Origin: an uncultured Saprospiraceae bacterium
Lineage (GTDB): Bacteria; Bacteroidota; Bacteroidia; Chitinophagales; Saprospiraceae
Length of the DNA: 64,000 nt
Reading direction: 5' to 3'
Assembly (NCBI GenBank): GCA_937944245.1
Contig: CALDYY010000069.1
Coordinates: 1-64,000, forward strand
Each line of letters begins with the position of its first letter. The first letter of the stretch is position 1. The notes beneath the pieces are model-generated. The model had not been told where the DNA came from. It made no database searches and saw nothing but the letters and a program-made list of their open reading frames with translations. Made by a program: the position numbers and the translations under genes. This document shows, in pieces, positions 24,715-34,121 of this stretch.

Positions 24715-27537
24715 CTATTTAATTTCAAATCGTATTCTTCCGAACCAGAAAGCGCCATTGAAGCCGAATTGCTGTACACGGCGACTGTAAACAAATCGTC
24801 CAAGACTCATATTCCCAGAGTGTGTATGAATGTCTTGGTAGGTATCAAAAATGTTGTTACCACCTAGTGTTAGGGTTGTTCCTTGTAGTATTGTGTAGCT
24901 TACAGAAGCATCTACGATAACTTTTGAGCCAAATACTTGGTCTAGGGTTTCTCTTTGACCGGTGAAGGCATTTACTGGAAATGCACCCGGATTGGCAGGA
25001 TTAATCGTAGGGTCTAAGTAAGTTGTCTCGCCGAAATGAACGCCTCGCAACATCGCTGCAAATTTTCCTATCTTATAATTAACAGTCAGGTTAATTTTTT
25101 CACGTGGTATTGCGATTTCTATACGACTTTGATCTTCTCGATTGAAGTAATTACCTATTTGTCCAGATTTTACTAAAATGTCGGAAGCCTTAATGATTGG
25201 TTTTCCTTCGTCATCTTTTTTTACTTCATTTTTGATAAAAGAACCTGCTAGTGTAGTGCGAAATTCGTGTTTATCTGCAACTTTGAAATCGTAAGAAAGT
25301 ACGGCTTCTAAACCGCGCGCGCGGGTATCTACTGCGTTGGTAAAAAAGTTAGCTTGGTTTGCTCCTGCTGCTTGTAGTTGAGCCAATAACGCTGGATCGT
25401 TGCCACCAGTAAAATTATTGGTTAGTACAATTCTATCTTTGATGTCAATTTGGTAAGCATCCACAGTCAAATCTAAGCCTTCTGCTAATCGAGCAGTTAA
25501 ACCCAAAGTGTAACTTTGTGAAGTTTCTTGCTTTAACTGAGGAATGCCCAGTATGCGAGCAGGTTCGCTATCGTTGGTGAATGTTCCACTTTCTACTGGT
25601 GTAAGCACTCCATTGATGGTCACAAATAAGGTATTAGTTTTTGCATAAAAACGTTGTTGCATAGATGGTGCTCTAAAGCCTGAACTTACTGAACCGCGAG
25701 CAGATAAGAATGAAGCTAATTTATAGCGAGTAGCTAACTTGTAGTTCAGAGTGTTGCCAAAATCAGAATAATTCTCAAAACGCAGTGCTCCTGCCACCAT
25801 GAATTTATCGGAAAAATCTTGTTCTAAATCAACATAGGCGGCTACGCTCGTTCGGTTGTTTGTTCCCTCGTTGGCAGGTAGAAATCCCGGAAATACTTGC
25901 GCTGCTGGTGTTGCACCAGAGGGTTGATCAAAATTACGCCAAGAGGCTTCTTCGCCTGCTGTTATGCTAAACTGTTCAAGGCGAAATTCGCTACCAAAAG
26001 CAACGTTCAAACCAGAAAGGACATCAAAATTTTGTGCTAAATCTAAGTTTACCGTGTTTTGTAAAAAACTCAATGAGCCTGCATCAAAAGAAGTTTGCAA
26101 GTTGTTGGGTTGTACCGCAGCTTGAGTGTAATTGACAGAATTATCTACGTTAAAACCAAAACGATTTTGACCTAACGTATTGCTAAGATCAACACTCCAT
26201 TTACCTAGCTCACCACGCGCACCTGCTGATATGCTAAGGTCTTGAATGTTTGTATTGATGAAAGGTAGAAATCCATTTGGATAAACTGCTAGAACATTGC
26301 TTCTGTAATTTCTTGCTGCCGTATTAATGGCATTTGGATAGCGATAAAAACCTGCTGCTTCTCCATTTTTTTGGTTGTAGCCTCCAAATAAGTAAAGTTC
26401 CCAACCCTTACTTAATCCGTATTCTCCATTTACAAATAGTCCACCACTGGTGATTTTACTTTGCCCAATACGCATATCAAAAAAATCGCGAGTTAATCCT
26501 CTAGCAGTAAGGATAGAATCGTCGCGTACTTGTCCGCCTACGGAAGGGTAAATCTGCCCTGTGTAAGTACCTGAGCGAACTGTTGGTTCTCTATTAACAA
26601 ACTCTCCTGTCAAATTGACAAATCCTTTGCTCCCCAGTTTGATACCATAATTCAATGCAGCCTGCACTGTTTGACCATCTGTAACACTCACGCTAGGGTC
26701 GTCAGTGATATTTTGAGTTTTGAACAATGCAAAGTTTTTATCATAGCTTGTAATGTTAGCACCATAAGCGATGATGCCGTCCAATACTCCTGTTCTTTGT
26801 TTAATTACAATATTAATTACGCCTGCGATAGCATCAGAGCCATACTGTGCTGCCGCACCGTCTCTCAGTATCTCGATGCGCTCAATAGCACTTGCTGGAA
26901 TGGCTGCTAAATCTGTACCTACCGTACCTCTATTAACTGTACCATTTACATTTACTAGCGCAGATTGATGGCGACGCTTGCCGTTGACTAATATCAATAC
27001 TTGGTCTGGTCCTAGTCCTCTTAACTGTCCTGGGTCAACATGGTCTGTACCATCGGAAATAGTTTGTCGCGCCGACTGAAAAGAGGGAGCTACATAGTTC
27101 AAAATTTGATTGATATCTACCTGACCAATTTCATTAATTAAACTTGACACAGGAATAACATCCACAGGAACAGGTGTCTCCAATTTAGTTCGGGTAGCGT
27201 TTCGCGAACCAATTACAGTAATCAAATCAATTTCGATACCCTCGGCAAGTTTAACGTCAATCGTAGTTTGCCCATCAATCATTATTTCTTCCGACCGATA
27301 GCCTGTGTAAGAAACAATAATTGCTTTTGCAGAAGTCGGTACATTGAGGTTAAAGTTACCATCTAAATCAGTAACTGTACCTGCGGTAGTCCCTTTTACT
27401 AAAACAGTAGCCCCAATTAAGGGTGTACCGTTTTTAATGTCTGTTACTTTTCCATTAATAACTTGTTGTGCAACAATGGATTGTATAAAAATAAAAGTAA
27501 AGACAAAACAAATCAGATGTGAGTAGTGCTTTTTCAT
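24715..27537 (-). CDS. TonB-dependent outer-membrane receptor
   Basis: 940 residues. A signal peptide (to about residue 23, ...SIVAQ) is followed by a carboxypeptidase-regulatory-like domain (GKVTDIKNGTPLIGATVLVKGTTAGTVTDLDG), a plug (about 105-250) with LRGLGPDQVLILVNGKRRHQSALVN and IERIEILRDGAAAQYGSDAIAGVINIV, and a beta-barrel ending in an aromatic-rich last strand. It is not accompanied by SusD, so it more likely imports a metal chelate, vitamin or small molecule than an oligosaccharide. Ligand unknown. Confidence 0.92.
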   Translation of the reverse strand: MKKHYSHLICFVFTFIFIQSIVAQQVINGKVTDIKNGTPLIGATVLVKGTTAGTVTDLDGNFNLNVPTSAKAIIVSYTGYRSEEIMIDGQTTIDVKLAEGIEIDLITVIGSRNATRTKLETPVPVDVIPVSSLINEIGQVDINQILNYVAPSFQSARQTISDGTDHVDPGQLRGLGPDQVLILVNGKRRHQSALVNVNGTVNRGTVGTDLAAIPASAIERIEILRDGAAAQYGSDAIAGVINIVIKQRTGVLDGIIAYGANITSYDKNFALFKTQNITDDPSVSVTDGQTVQAALNYGIKLGSKGFVNLTGEFVNREPTVRSGTYTGQIYPSVGGQVRDDSILTARGLTRDFFDMRIGQSKITSGGLFVNGEYGLSKGWELYLFGGYNQKNGEAAGFYRYPNAINTAARNYRSNVLAVYPNGFLPFINTNIQDLSISAGARGELGKWSVDLSNTLGQNRFGFNVDNSVNYTQAAVQPNNLQTSFDAGSLSFLQNTVNLDLAQNFDVLSGLNVAFGSEFRLEQFSITAGEEASWRNFDQPSGATPAAQVFPGFLPANEGTNNRTSVAAYVDLEQDFSDKFMVAGALRFENYSDFGNTLNYKLATRYKLASFLSARGSVSSGFRAPSMQQRFYAKTNTLFVTINGVLTPVESGTFTNDSEPARILGIPQLKQETSQSYTLGLTARLAEGLDLTVDAYQIDIKDRIVLTNNFTGGNDPALLAQLQAAGANQANFFTNAVDTRARGLEAVLSYDFKVADKHEFRTTLAGSFIKNEVKKDDEGKPIIKASDILVKSGQIGNYFNREDQSRIEIAIPREKINLTVNYKIGKFAAMLRGVHFGETTYLDPTINPANPGAFPVNAFTGQRETLDQVFGSKVIVDASVSYTILQGTTLTLGGNNIFDTYQDIHTHSGNMSLGRFVYSRRVQQFGFNGAFWFGRIRFEIK

Positions 27538-27695
27538 AAATTATTAAGTTGTGTTATTCAATAATGACAAAAACAAAAAAGGTAATTATTAGTTCTGGGC
27601 AAAAGAATGTTTTGATAAGATTACTTAAAATAATAAACAGAACTTGTTTACTTCAAATTATTTTCCTTAATTTATGTCAATATAAATACACTGGC

Positions 27696-28850
27696 ATGAA
27701 AAAATTAGTACAACAATATTTTTATCATACACTCGCTGAGCGAAGAGGAACAGTTATTTTAACGTTCATTTGTGTAGCTGCTTTAACTTTTCCAACGCTA
27801 TTACCCTATCTTTTTCCTAAGCCTAAAACCGATTTTAATGCTTTTATTGCACAAATAGACCAGTTCTACGAAACAGAAAAAAATAAAGTATTAGATGATG
27901 AAGACTTCTTCGAGGAGGAGGCTTTGTTTACTTTCAATCCAAATACGGCAAGCGAAGAAGAATTGCGCAGTTTAGGATTGCCCGATAGAGTAGTGCAAAC
28001 AATTATGAATTATCGAGCTAAAGGAGGTAGTTTTAAGCGGGCAGAAGATTTAAAGAAAATTTATGGTTTATCAACTGCTGATTATGAACGTATTGTACCT
28101 TATGTTTCACTTGGACAAACGGCTTTAGCAGGTAATTTTAAAACAAATACTAGCGTGTTTGCTTCCCGTTTGTTCTTATTTAATCCTAACTCAGCAAGTG
28201 AAGAAGAACTAATATTACTAGGCTTGAGCAAAAAGGTGGCAAATAACATTCTCAAATATCGAGCTAAAGGCGGTCGTTTTAATACGCGTGCTGATTTCAA
28301 GAAAATTTATGGACTTCGAGAGGAAGATTACGCTCGATTAGAAGCCTATCTTGATTTGCCCAATAATCAATTCGTTGAATCCTATAATGTTACTGAAATT
28401 CCCATTATAACGCTTCCAGAAGAGGTTGCTCCTACAAAAGCATTGAAATCTAAATCAATCATCGTTGACATCAATAAAGCAACTACAGAAGAATGGGGAC
28501 AACTTCAGGGGATAGGTGCTGGGCGTTCGGCAGCTATTGTCAAGTTTAGAGCAGCACTAGGCGGATTTAGTTCAATAGAACAAGTGAAAGAAACCTACAA
28601 TCTTCCAGATAGTATTTTTCAGCAAATAAAATCTTCACTTGTACTTTCCCCTATTTTGCGTAGCATCAATATTAATGAAGCTGATTTGAATACGTTGAAA
28701 GCACATCCTTATATTAATAGCAATCAAGCTAACGCTATTGTCAATTACCGAAATCAGCATGGTAAGTTTAAAACGCCTACCGATTTGCTCCAAATTAAAT
28801 TGTTATCCGAAGATTGGGTGAACAAATTAATGCCATACTTACAATTCTAG
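27696..28850 (+). CDS. Membrane-anchored protein with four ComEA-type helix-hairpin-helix repeats
   Basis: 384 residues from the ATG at 27696 (MKKLVQQYFYHTLAERRGTVIL). One N-terminal membrane segment is followed by four HhH units: FNPNTASEEELRSLGLPDRVV, FNPNSASEEELILLGLSKKVA, VDINKATTEEWGQLQGIGAGRS and ININEADLNTLKAHPYINSNQA, each followed by a YRxxxGxF motif. ComEA proteins bind DNA at the cell surface during transformation; most have one pair, so four is on the long side. No other competence gene is nearby. The gene ends 3 bp from the convergent transporter. Confidence 0.87.
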   Translation: MKKLVQQYFYHTLAERRGTVILTFICVAALTFPTLLPYLFPKPKTDFNAFIAQIDQFYETEKNKVLDDEDFFEEEALFTFNPNTASEEELRSLGLPDRVVQTIMNYRAKGGSFKRAEDLKKIYGLSTADYERIVPYVSLGQTALAGNFKTNTSVFASRLFLFNPNSASEEELILLGLSKKVANNILKYRAKGGRFNTRADFKKIYGLREEDYARLEAYLDLPNNQFVESYNVTEIPIITLPEEVAPTKALKSKSIIVDINKATTEEWGQLQGIGAGRSAAIVKFRAALGGFSSIEQVKETYNLPDSIFQQIKSSLVLSPILRSININEADLNTLKAHPYINSNQANAIVNYRNQHGKFKTPTDLLQIKLLSEDWVNKLMPYLQF

Positions 28851-28853
28851 TGC

Positions 28854-30320
28854 TCACTTCCATCCTTCTGGAAATATTGTCATATTGAAGCCCCATAGCC
28901 AAGGTAATACGAAATATACAAGAGCGGTAATCAACAAAATCGAAAGGATATTGAGCCAAAATCCTTTTTGTACCATATCGGGCATACTCAAATAGCCCGA
29001 GCCAAACACTACTGCATTGGGCGGCGTGGCAACAGGTAGCATGAAAGCACAAGAGGCAGCCATAGTTGCGGATACCATCAGAATATAGGGGTGAACATCA
29101 ATGGCGGACGACATTTGCGCAAGAACGGGCAAGAGCATGGATGCAGTAGCCAAGTTAGAAGTAACTTCTGTTAAGAAGTTAACAACGGTTACGACAAATA
29201 ATAGGATGAAAAGCATTGTAATACCATCTAGGGCGGTCATCTGCGTACCAATCCAATAGGCTAAGCCACTTTTTTCAAAGCCTTCCGCTATTGCCATACC
29301 ACTTCCAAAAAGCAAAACAATGCCCCATGGCAGCCGAACTGCCTCTTCCCAATTTAGTATCTTCTCGCCTTTTTTGCTAGAGGGTAAAATGAAAACAATT
29401 ATGCCAGCAAACATAGCGATGATGGTATCATCTATATTAGGTAGTAAAGGTTGGAGCACATCTTTTCTGAGAATCCAGCTTAGTGCAGTAAAAATAAATA
29501 TGGCGAGCACCACTTTTTCCTCAAAAGTTATTTTTCCTAGCGATTTTATTTGTGTTGCTATTTCAGCTCTACCGCCTGGGAAGCTTTGTTTTTTTAGGTC
29601 GAATGCAATATTGACCAAATACAACCAGCAAGTGAATAGCAGTAGAATAGAAATAGGCAATCCAAAGAGCATCCATTGCGCGAAACTAATTTCTATGTTG
29701 TAAAGTTCTTTAATAACTCCTGCTAGGACTAGATTGGGTGGTGTACCTATCAAAGTTGCCATGCCACCAATAGAAGCACTGTAAGCAATGGCAAGCATCA
29801 TCGCTTTTCCGAAAAGAGCATTTTCGTCCACTACGGTTTTGGGGTCGTCTAAATATTGCTTAATGATGGCTAGACTAATGGGAAGCATCATTACTGCGGT
29901 AGCTGTATTGGAAATCCACATGGACATAAAAGCAGTGGCAAGCATGAATCCTAGAACGATTAATTTGAGGTTAGTTCCAATGACATTAATAATATGTAAG
30001 GCAATTCTTTTATGTAAATTCCATTTCTCAATAGCAATCGCTAGGATAAAACCACCTACATAGAGAAATACAAATGGATGTCCAAAGGAAGTGGTTGTGC
30101 TTTTAATATTTAAAGCCCCTGTGATGGGAAAAAGTACGATAGGCAATAGCGATGTGGCAGCAATAGGAATGGCTTCTGTAATCCACCATATCGCAATCCA
30201 GACTGTGGCAGCTAACACAGCAACAGCTTGCGCACTCAATCCTTCTGGATGAAAAAATAGGAGAATTAGCAAAAATGCAGACGGTCCAAGCAACAGACCA
30301 ATATTTTTAACGGTTAGCAT
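28854..30320 (-). CDS. DASS/SLC13-family sodium-coupled anion transporter
   Basis: 488 residues with about eleven membrane segments. Two SNT-type motifs mark the family: ISNTATAVMMLPI (about 140) and a degenerate second copy EVTSNLATASMLLPV (about 390), followed by MLPVATPPNAVVFGSG. Relatives import dicarboxylates, citrate or sulfate with sodium. The substrate is not determinable here. Sulfate is tempting given the sulfatases downstream, but the gene is not in that operon. Confidence 0.9.
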   Translation of the reverse strand: MLTVKNIGLLLGPSAFLLILLFFHPEGLSAQAVAVLAATVWIAIWWITEAIPIAATSLLPIVLFPITGALNIKSTTTSFGHPFVFLYVGGFILAIAIEKWNLHKRIALHIINVIGTNLKLIVLGFMLATAFMSMWISNTATAVMMLPISLAIIKQYLDDPKTVVDENALFGKAMMLAIAYSASIGGMATLIGTPPNLVLAGVIKELYNIEISFAQWMLFGLPISILLLFTCWLYLVNIAFDLKKQSFPGGRAEIATQIKSLGKITFEEKVVLAIFIFTALSWILRKDVLQPLLPNIDDTIIAMFAGIIVFILPSSKKGEKILNWEEAVRLPWGIVLLFGSGMAIAEGFEKSGLAYWIGTQMTALDGITMLFILLFVVTVVNFLTEVTSNLATASMLLPVLAQMSSAIDVHPYILMVSATMAASCAFMLPVATPPNAVVFGSGYLSMPDMVQKGFWLNILSILLITALVYFVLPWLWGFNMTIFPEGWK

Positions 30321-30577
30321 AAAGTTGTAGCGTTTTTTTGTTTTCTATTCAGTATCCCATCAATAATTGATGAAAAATAGGCTTTAATTTGGATTTTAGT
30401 TTACATTCACAGTAAAATGCTAAACTAGCGAAAAAAACAATGTTGTTTAATGCCTGTGTTGTAATCCATGACAAATGCTAAATTGTGTTGCACAAAACAA
30501 ACAAATATGAATTTATGTAACATCTGTTACTGCGAGTTTGCTTCCTCTGCTGCATCTTTGATAAAAATTAATAGAAA

Positions 30578-30880
30578 ATGTTTGGAATAATTAAAAATTT
30601 ATTTGGCAACAAGGTGGATTTAAAAACTTTGATTCAAGAAGGTGCTATTATAGTAGATGTACGCACCGCAGGCGAATTTAAAAGTGGACACGCTCCAAAA
30701 AGCATCAATATGCCTTTGGACGCACTGAACATAAAAAAATTGCAACAATACGGAAAGCCAATCATTACCTGCTGTGCATCGGGCATGAGAAGTGGCGTAG
30801 CAGCTAATCAGTTGAAGGCAGCAGGTTTAGAGGCTTACAATGGCGGCACTTGGAATCAAATAGAACGCTTGTTGGACTAA
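30578..30880 (+). CDS. Rhodanese-like domain protein
   Basis: 100 residues, a single rhodanese domain. VDVRTAGEFKSGHAPKSINMPL and the active-site loop CCASGMRSG with a double Cys are visible. Such stand-alone domains move sulfane sulfur. A short CATCTTTG box at 30553-30560 may be the -7 element. A strong hairpin follows the gene. Confidence 0.9.
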   Translation: MFGIIKNLFGNKVDLKTLIQEGAIIVDVRTAGEFKSGHAPKSINMPLDALNIKKLQQYGKPIITCCASGMRSGVAANQLKAAGLEAYNGGTWNQIERLLD

Positions 30881-30890
30881 TTCACCTATT

Positions 30891-30922
30891 GGAAGATACT
30901 GCTCAAGCGTGCAGTATCTTCC
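30891..30922. terminator. Bidirectional hairpin overlapping the 3' end of holA
   Basis: A perfect 12-bp stem GGAAGATACTGC/GCAGTATCTTCC (30891-30902 with 30911-30922) around an 8-nt loop. The right arm lies inside the last codons of holA and the stop codon is in the loop, so the coding end and terminator are merged. No long T-tract. Confidence 0.7.
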
Positions 30923-31913
30923 ACACCATTTCTTTGAGTAATTCTTCCTCTTTGGTATTAGTGCTGTTAAAATCTATGCCCTTCGACTTCAAATCGTATT
31001 CTTTTAGCACATGAATAACATTTTCCACTTTGCTTTTTGGAAAATTTTTTGCCGATTGGCGGTACTCTTTCAGAAAAAAAGCGGAGCGCAAGCCCAACGC
31101 TTGTATGATTTCTTGTTCAGGGCTATTCGATACTGCATGCAGCATTAAAATTTTGCTGAAGTAGTTATAAAAAGCACCAATAACCACCGTAAGTGGATTT
31201 TTTCTAGGATTGGCAGCAAAATATTGAATGATGCGATTTGCTTTCACCACATCGCGATTGCCCAATGCACGTTGCAACTCGAAAACATTATAGTCCTTGC
31301 TAATGCCAATGTAGGCTTCAATATGCTGTGGCGTAACGTTTGTCCCCTGTGGAAGATTAATGACGAGTTTTTCTATTTCATTTACAATTTTGGAGAGGTC
31401 AGTGCCTAAATAACTACTCATAATCGTTGCTGCTTCAGCATTGATGTTCAGTTTTTTTGTTTTTAAATAGTTGACTATCCAATCGGGTACTTGATTTTCA
31501 TATAGCGGTTTGGAGTCAAAAACAACGCCTTCTTTTTTTAAGGCTTTGCCTAGTGCATCGTTAAGATTGTATTTTTTATGTTTATGATTAATCACCAAAA
31601 TAGTGGAAGGAACAGGCTTTTGCACATAAGGAAGTATGTCTTTTAAACCCTTCATTTCTTGCGCTTCTTTGATTATCACCACTTGATGTGAGGACATCAT
31701 GGGGTAGCGCATACAGGTATCCATCAAGGTTTTAGCATCTACCTCTTTGCCATAAAAAATAGTTTGATTGAATGATTTTTCTGCATCAGAAAGCACATTG
31801 GCTTCAATGTAATCACTGATTTGGTCTATAAAATAACTTTCTTCGCCGTGCAAAAAATAAATTGGCGCATATTGCTTTTGCTGAAGTTGTTGCTGTATTT
31901 GCTGAAAATCCAA
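30903..31913 (-). CDS. holA: DNA polymerase III subunit delta
   Basis: 336 residues, the HolA length. The N-terminal YFLHGEESYFIDQISDYIE, KLVINLPQGTNVTPQHIEAYIG, and FELQRALGNRDVVKANRII regions are typical of the delta subunit, which opens the sliding clamp as part of the clamp loader. Essential replication gene. The last codons form part of a terminator hairpin. Confidence 0.92.
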   Translation of the reverse strand: MDFQQIQQQLQQKQYAPIYFLHGEESYFIDQISDYIEANVLSDAEKSFNQTIFYGKEVDAKTLMDTCMRYPMMSSHQVVIIKEAQEMKGLKDILPYVQKPVPSTILVINHKHKKYNLNDALGKALKKEGVVFDSKPLYENQVPDWIVNYLKTKKLNINAEAATIMSSYLGTDLSKIVNEIEKLVINLPQGTNVTPQHIEAYIGISKDYNVFELQRALGNRDVVKANRIIQYFAANPRKNPLTVVIGAFYNYFSKILMLHAVSNSPEQEIIQALGLRSAFFLKEYRQSAKNFPKSKVENVIHVLKEYDLKSKGIDFNSTNTKEEELLKEMVWKILHA

Positions 31914-32099
31914 AGGTTTATTATTTTGAGTAGAGCAAAGTTAAGGAATCTAATAGATTAGCTATTAAAATCTGTATTTTTGCTAAGATAATGCTTTTGA
32001 AAATCCGAGATGCCTAAATGTTATACTTCACTTTCTTAAAGAACTGTCAAGAACAAGCAACAAAGTATATTATGCGACTTAATTTATCCAATAATTTAT

Positions 32100-32107
32100 T
32101 ATATTTG
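32100..32107 (+). promoter_or_regulatory. -7 box TATATTTG ahead of the ECF sigma gene
   Basis: An exact TAnnTTTG match 85 bp before the sigma-factor ATG, in a 279-bp AT-rich intergenic region with no other gene. No clear -33 element. Confidence 0.45.
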
Positions 32108-32192
32108 TAATTGTATTAGTCTTTTGTTACTAAATTTTGTTTTTGAGAAATGAGTATTTATTTCACCAAAAAAGTCATAATAAGTAAAAGAA

Positions 32193-32822
32193 ATGTACAA
32201 CAAGGACGAACTCGATAACGAAAGTATTCAACAACTTTGGGATTCGTTTAGGAAAGGCGATCAAACATCTTTTTCTAAAATATATACACTTTACCAGAAC
32301 AATTTATTCAATTATGGATTGCGCATAATAGATGATGTGGAGGTAGTGAAAGATGTTGTTCAAGATGTGTTTATAGAAGTATGGAGCAAGAGAGAAAAAG
32401 TAGAAAAAGTAAAATCGTTGAAGTACTACTTATTAGTTATCCTAAAGCGTCGATTAATTGATAGAATCCGAAAGCAATCTTCCCAAAGTCTGGAAAGCAA
32501 AGCAGACTTGCCTTATGCTTTTACTTTAGAGTTATCTATTGAATCGAATATAATTTTAGCAGAAACTTTAAAACACCAAGAAGATGCTATTGTGAATGCA
32601 ATGGAAATTTTGAGTAATAGAGAAAAGGAAATTATCTACTTACGCTTCTACGATGAATTAAGTTTTGATGAAATTTCAGGGTTGCTTAACATCAGCAAAA
32701 AAACTACTTATAATCTGCTTCACTCCGCCATTAATAAACTAAGAAAACGCCTTAATCCACCTTTGTTTTTCCTGTTTTTCTTCCAGACTTTTCCTAATGT
32801 CCCATCCTCTTTTCTCGACTAA
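32193..32822 (+). CDS. ECF RNA polymerase sigma factor (Bacteroidota FecI-like type)
   Basis: 209 residues. Sigma region 2 is FSKIYTLYQNNLFNYGLRIIDDVEVVKDVVQDVFIEVWSKR; region 4 is LSNREKEIIYLRFYDELSFDEISGLLNISKKTTYNLLHSAINKLRKRL. It starts a locus with FecR, SusC (with an STN domain) and SusD and is most likely held by that FecR until the receptor binds its glycan. Confidence 0.93.
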   Translation: MYNKDELDNESIQQLWDSFRKGDQTSFSKIYTLYQNNLFNYGLRIIDDVEVVKDVVQDVFIEVWSKREKVEKVKSLKYYLLVILKRRLIDRIRKQSSQSLESKADLPYAFTLELSIESNIILAETLKHQEDAIVNAMEILSNREKEIIYLRFYDELSFDEISGLLNISKKTTYNLLHSAINKLRKRLNPPLFFLFFFQTFPNVPSSFLD

Positions 32823-33028
32823 TATTTCATACCTATCATTTTTATTTCCTAAAAATTTTAAAAAAAATTAAAAAAGCATAGGAAAAATTAGGAATTGCTT
32901 CGACTACCCTATGTATTGAAAGATAATAAAATGATAGGCAACATAAAATTGGGATAAACTTTCCTAAATTAATATGGGCTTCATCAATTTATTACACTCA
33001 ACGTAATAAATTAAATCGCTTTAAAGAG

Positions 33029-34039
33029 ATGAAGAATTATAATGAATATACCGTTTTTGACTATTTGATAGATGATGATTTTGTTAAATGGGTGAAAAAT
33101 GGTACAGAAAATAGGTCTTTATTTTGGGAAGATCATCTATCTACTTATCCTTACCAAGCGGAAAAACTGGCGCAAGCAAAAGCCATTTTACAACAGCTAC
33201 AATTCAAAGATTTAGGGCTTTCTGATAAGGAAGCACAACAACTATTAATCAAAATTGAGCGCAATATTCGTGAAAAAAATAAAGATAAAGTTCGCCGAAA
33301 TCTACTTTATAAAGTATGGATACCAATATCGGTAGCGGCTTCAGTATTATTTATCGTTTCATTTTTCGGCTTACTTCAAACAGTCAAGACACAAGTGGCA
33401 ACTACTCGCTTTGGAGAAACTCAAAACATTGAGTTACCAGATGGCTCGGTAGTCATACTCAATGCTAACTCTACTTTAACTTATCCCACTCACTGGCGCA
33501 ATCGCCAAACACGCGAAGTGGAATTGAAAGGAGAGGCATTTTTTAAGGTGAAAAAAAGTGAGCATAAGCATCAAAAATTTGTAGTCAACACAGAAAAAGT
33601 AGGCATAGAAGTACTAGGTACACAATTCAATGTCAATACCCGTCGCAACAATTTTCAAATCGTGCTTAACTCTGGTGAGGTTAGTGTGTATCAAAATAAC
33701 ATGGAAGAATATGAAAGAGGACGTATTCTTTTATCTCCAGGCGAAATGCTCACTTTTGAAGAGCAACAAGGTGTATTTTCTAAGCAATCAGTAGATACAC
33801 TACTTTATACCGCTTGGAAGGATAATAAATTCATCCTCAAACAAACCCCGCTAAATGAAATTATACGCATTCTGGAAGATAATTTTAACTATACCATTAT
33901 TGTGAGGGATTCTGCCCTATTGACAAAGGAATTTGTAGGGACATTCCCCAAAGACGACCCTGATATTTTATTTTCGACACTTTCTACTTCACTAGGTGTG
34001 GAGGTAAATGGCAACACCATCATATTCAAAAACAAATAA
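33029..34039 (+). CDS. FecR-family anti-sigma factor
   Basis: 336 residues. A cytoplasmic N-terminus (1-90) is followed by one membrane segment (about 96-116, IPISVAASVLFIVSFFGLL), the FecR domain (QNIELPDGSVVILNANSTLTYP, EVELKGEAFFKVKKS, LGTQFNVNT) and a C-terminal DUF4974-like STN-binding part (FILKQTPLNEIIRILEDNFNYTI). It should bind the ECF sigma inside and the SusC signalling domain outside. 206 bp from the sigma gene, 82 bp before susC. Confidence 0.93.
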   Translation: MKNYNEYTVFDYLIDDDFVKWVKNGTENRSLFWEDHLSTYPYQAEKLAQAKAILQQLQFKDLGLSDKEAQQLLIKIERNIREKNKDKVRRNLLYKVWIPISVAASVLFIVSFFGLLQTVKTQVATTRFGETQNIELPDGSVVILNANSTLTYPTHWRNRQTREVELKGEAFFKVKKSEHKHQKFVVNTEKVGIEVLGTQFNVNTRRNNFQIVLNSGEVSVYQNNMEEYERGRILLSPGEMLTFEEQQGVFSKQSVDTLLYTAWKDNKFILKQTPLNEIIRILEDNFNYTIIVRDSALLTKEFVGTFPKDDPDILFSTLSTSLGVEVNGNTIIFKNK

Positions 34040-34121
34040 CACTACATCAGTCGGAAAAAACTTGCTTCAACCTTGACACGGAGAAGAGCAAGCATTCAAT
34101 AATAATCTTAATGTCTATGTT

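Noticed and set aside
24685-24867. Plus-strand frame antisense to the TonB receptor end
   Set aside because: Shadow of the barrel coding sequence with no independent start signals; the same holds for the other short antisense frames.
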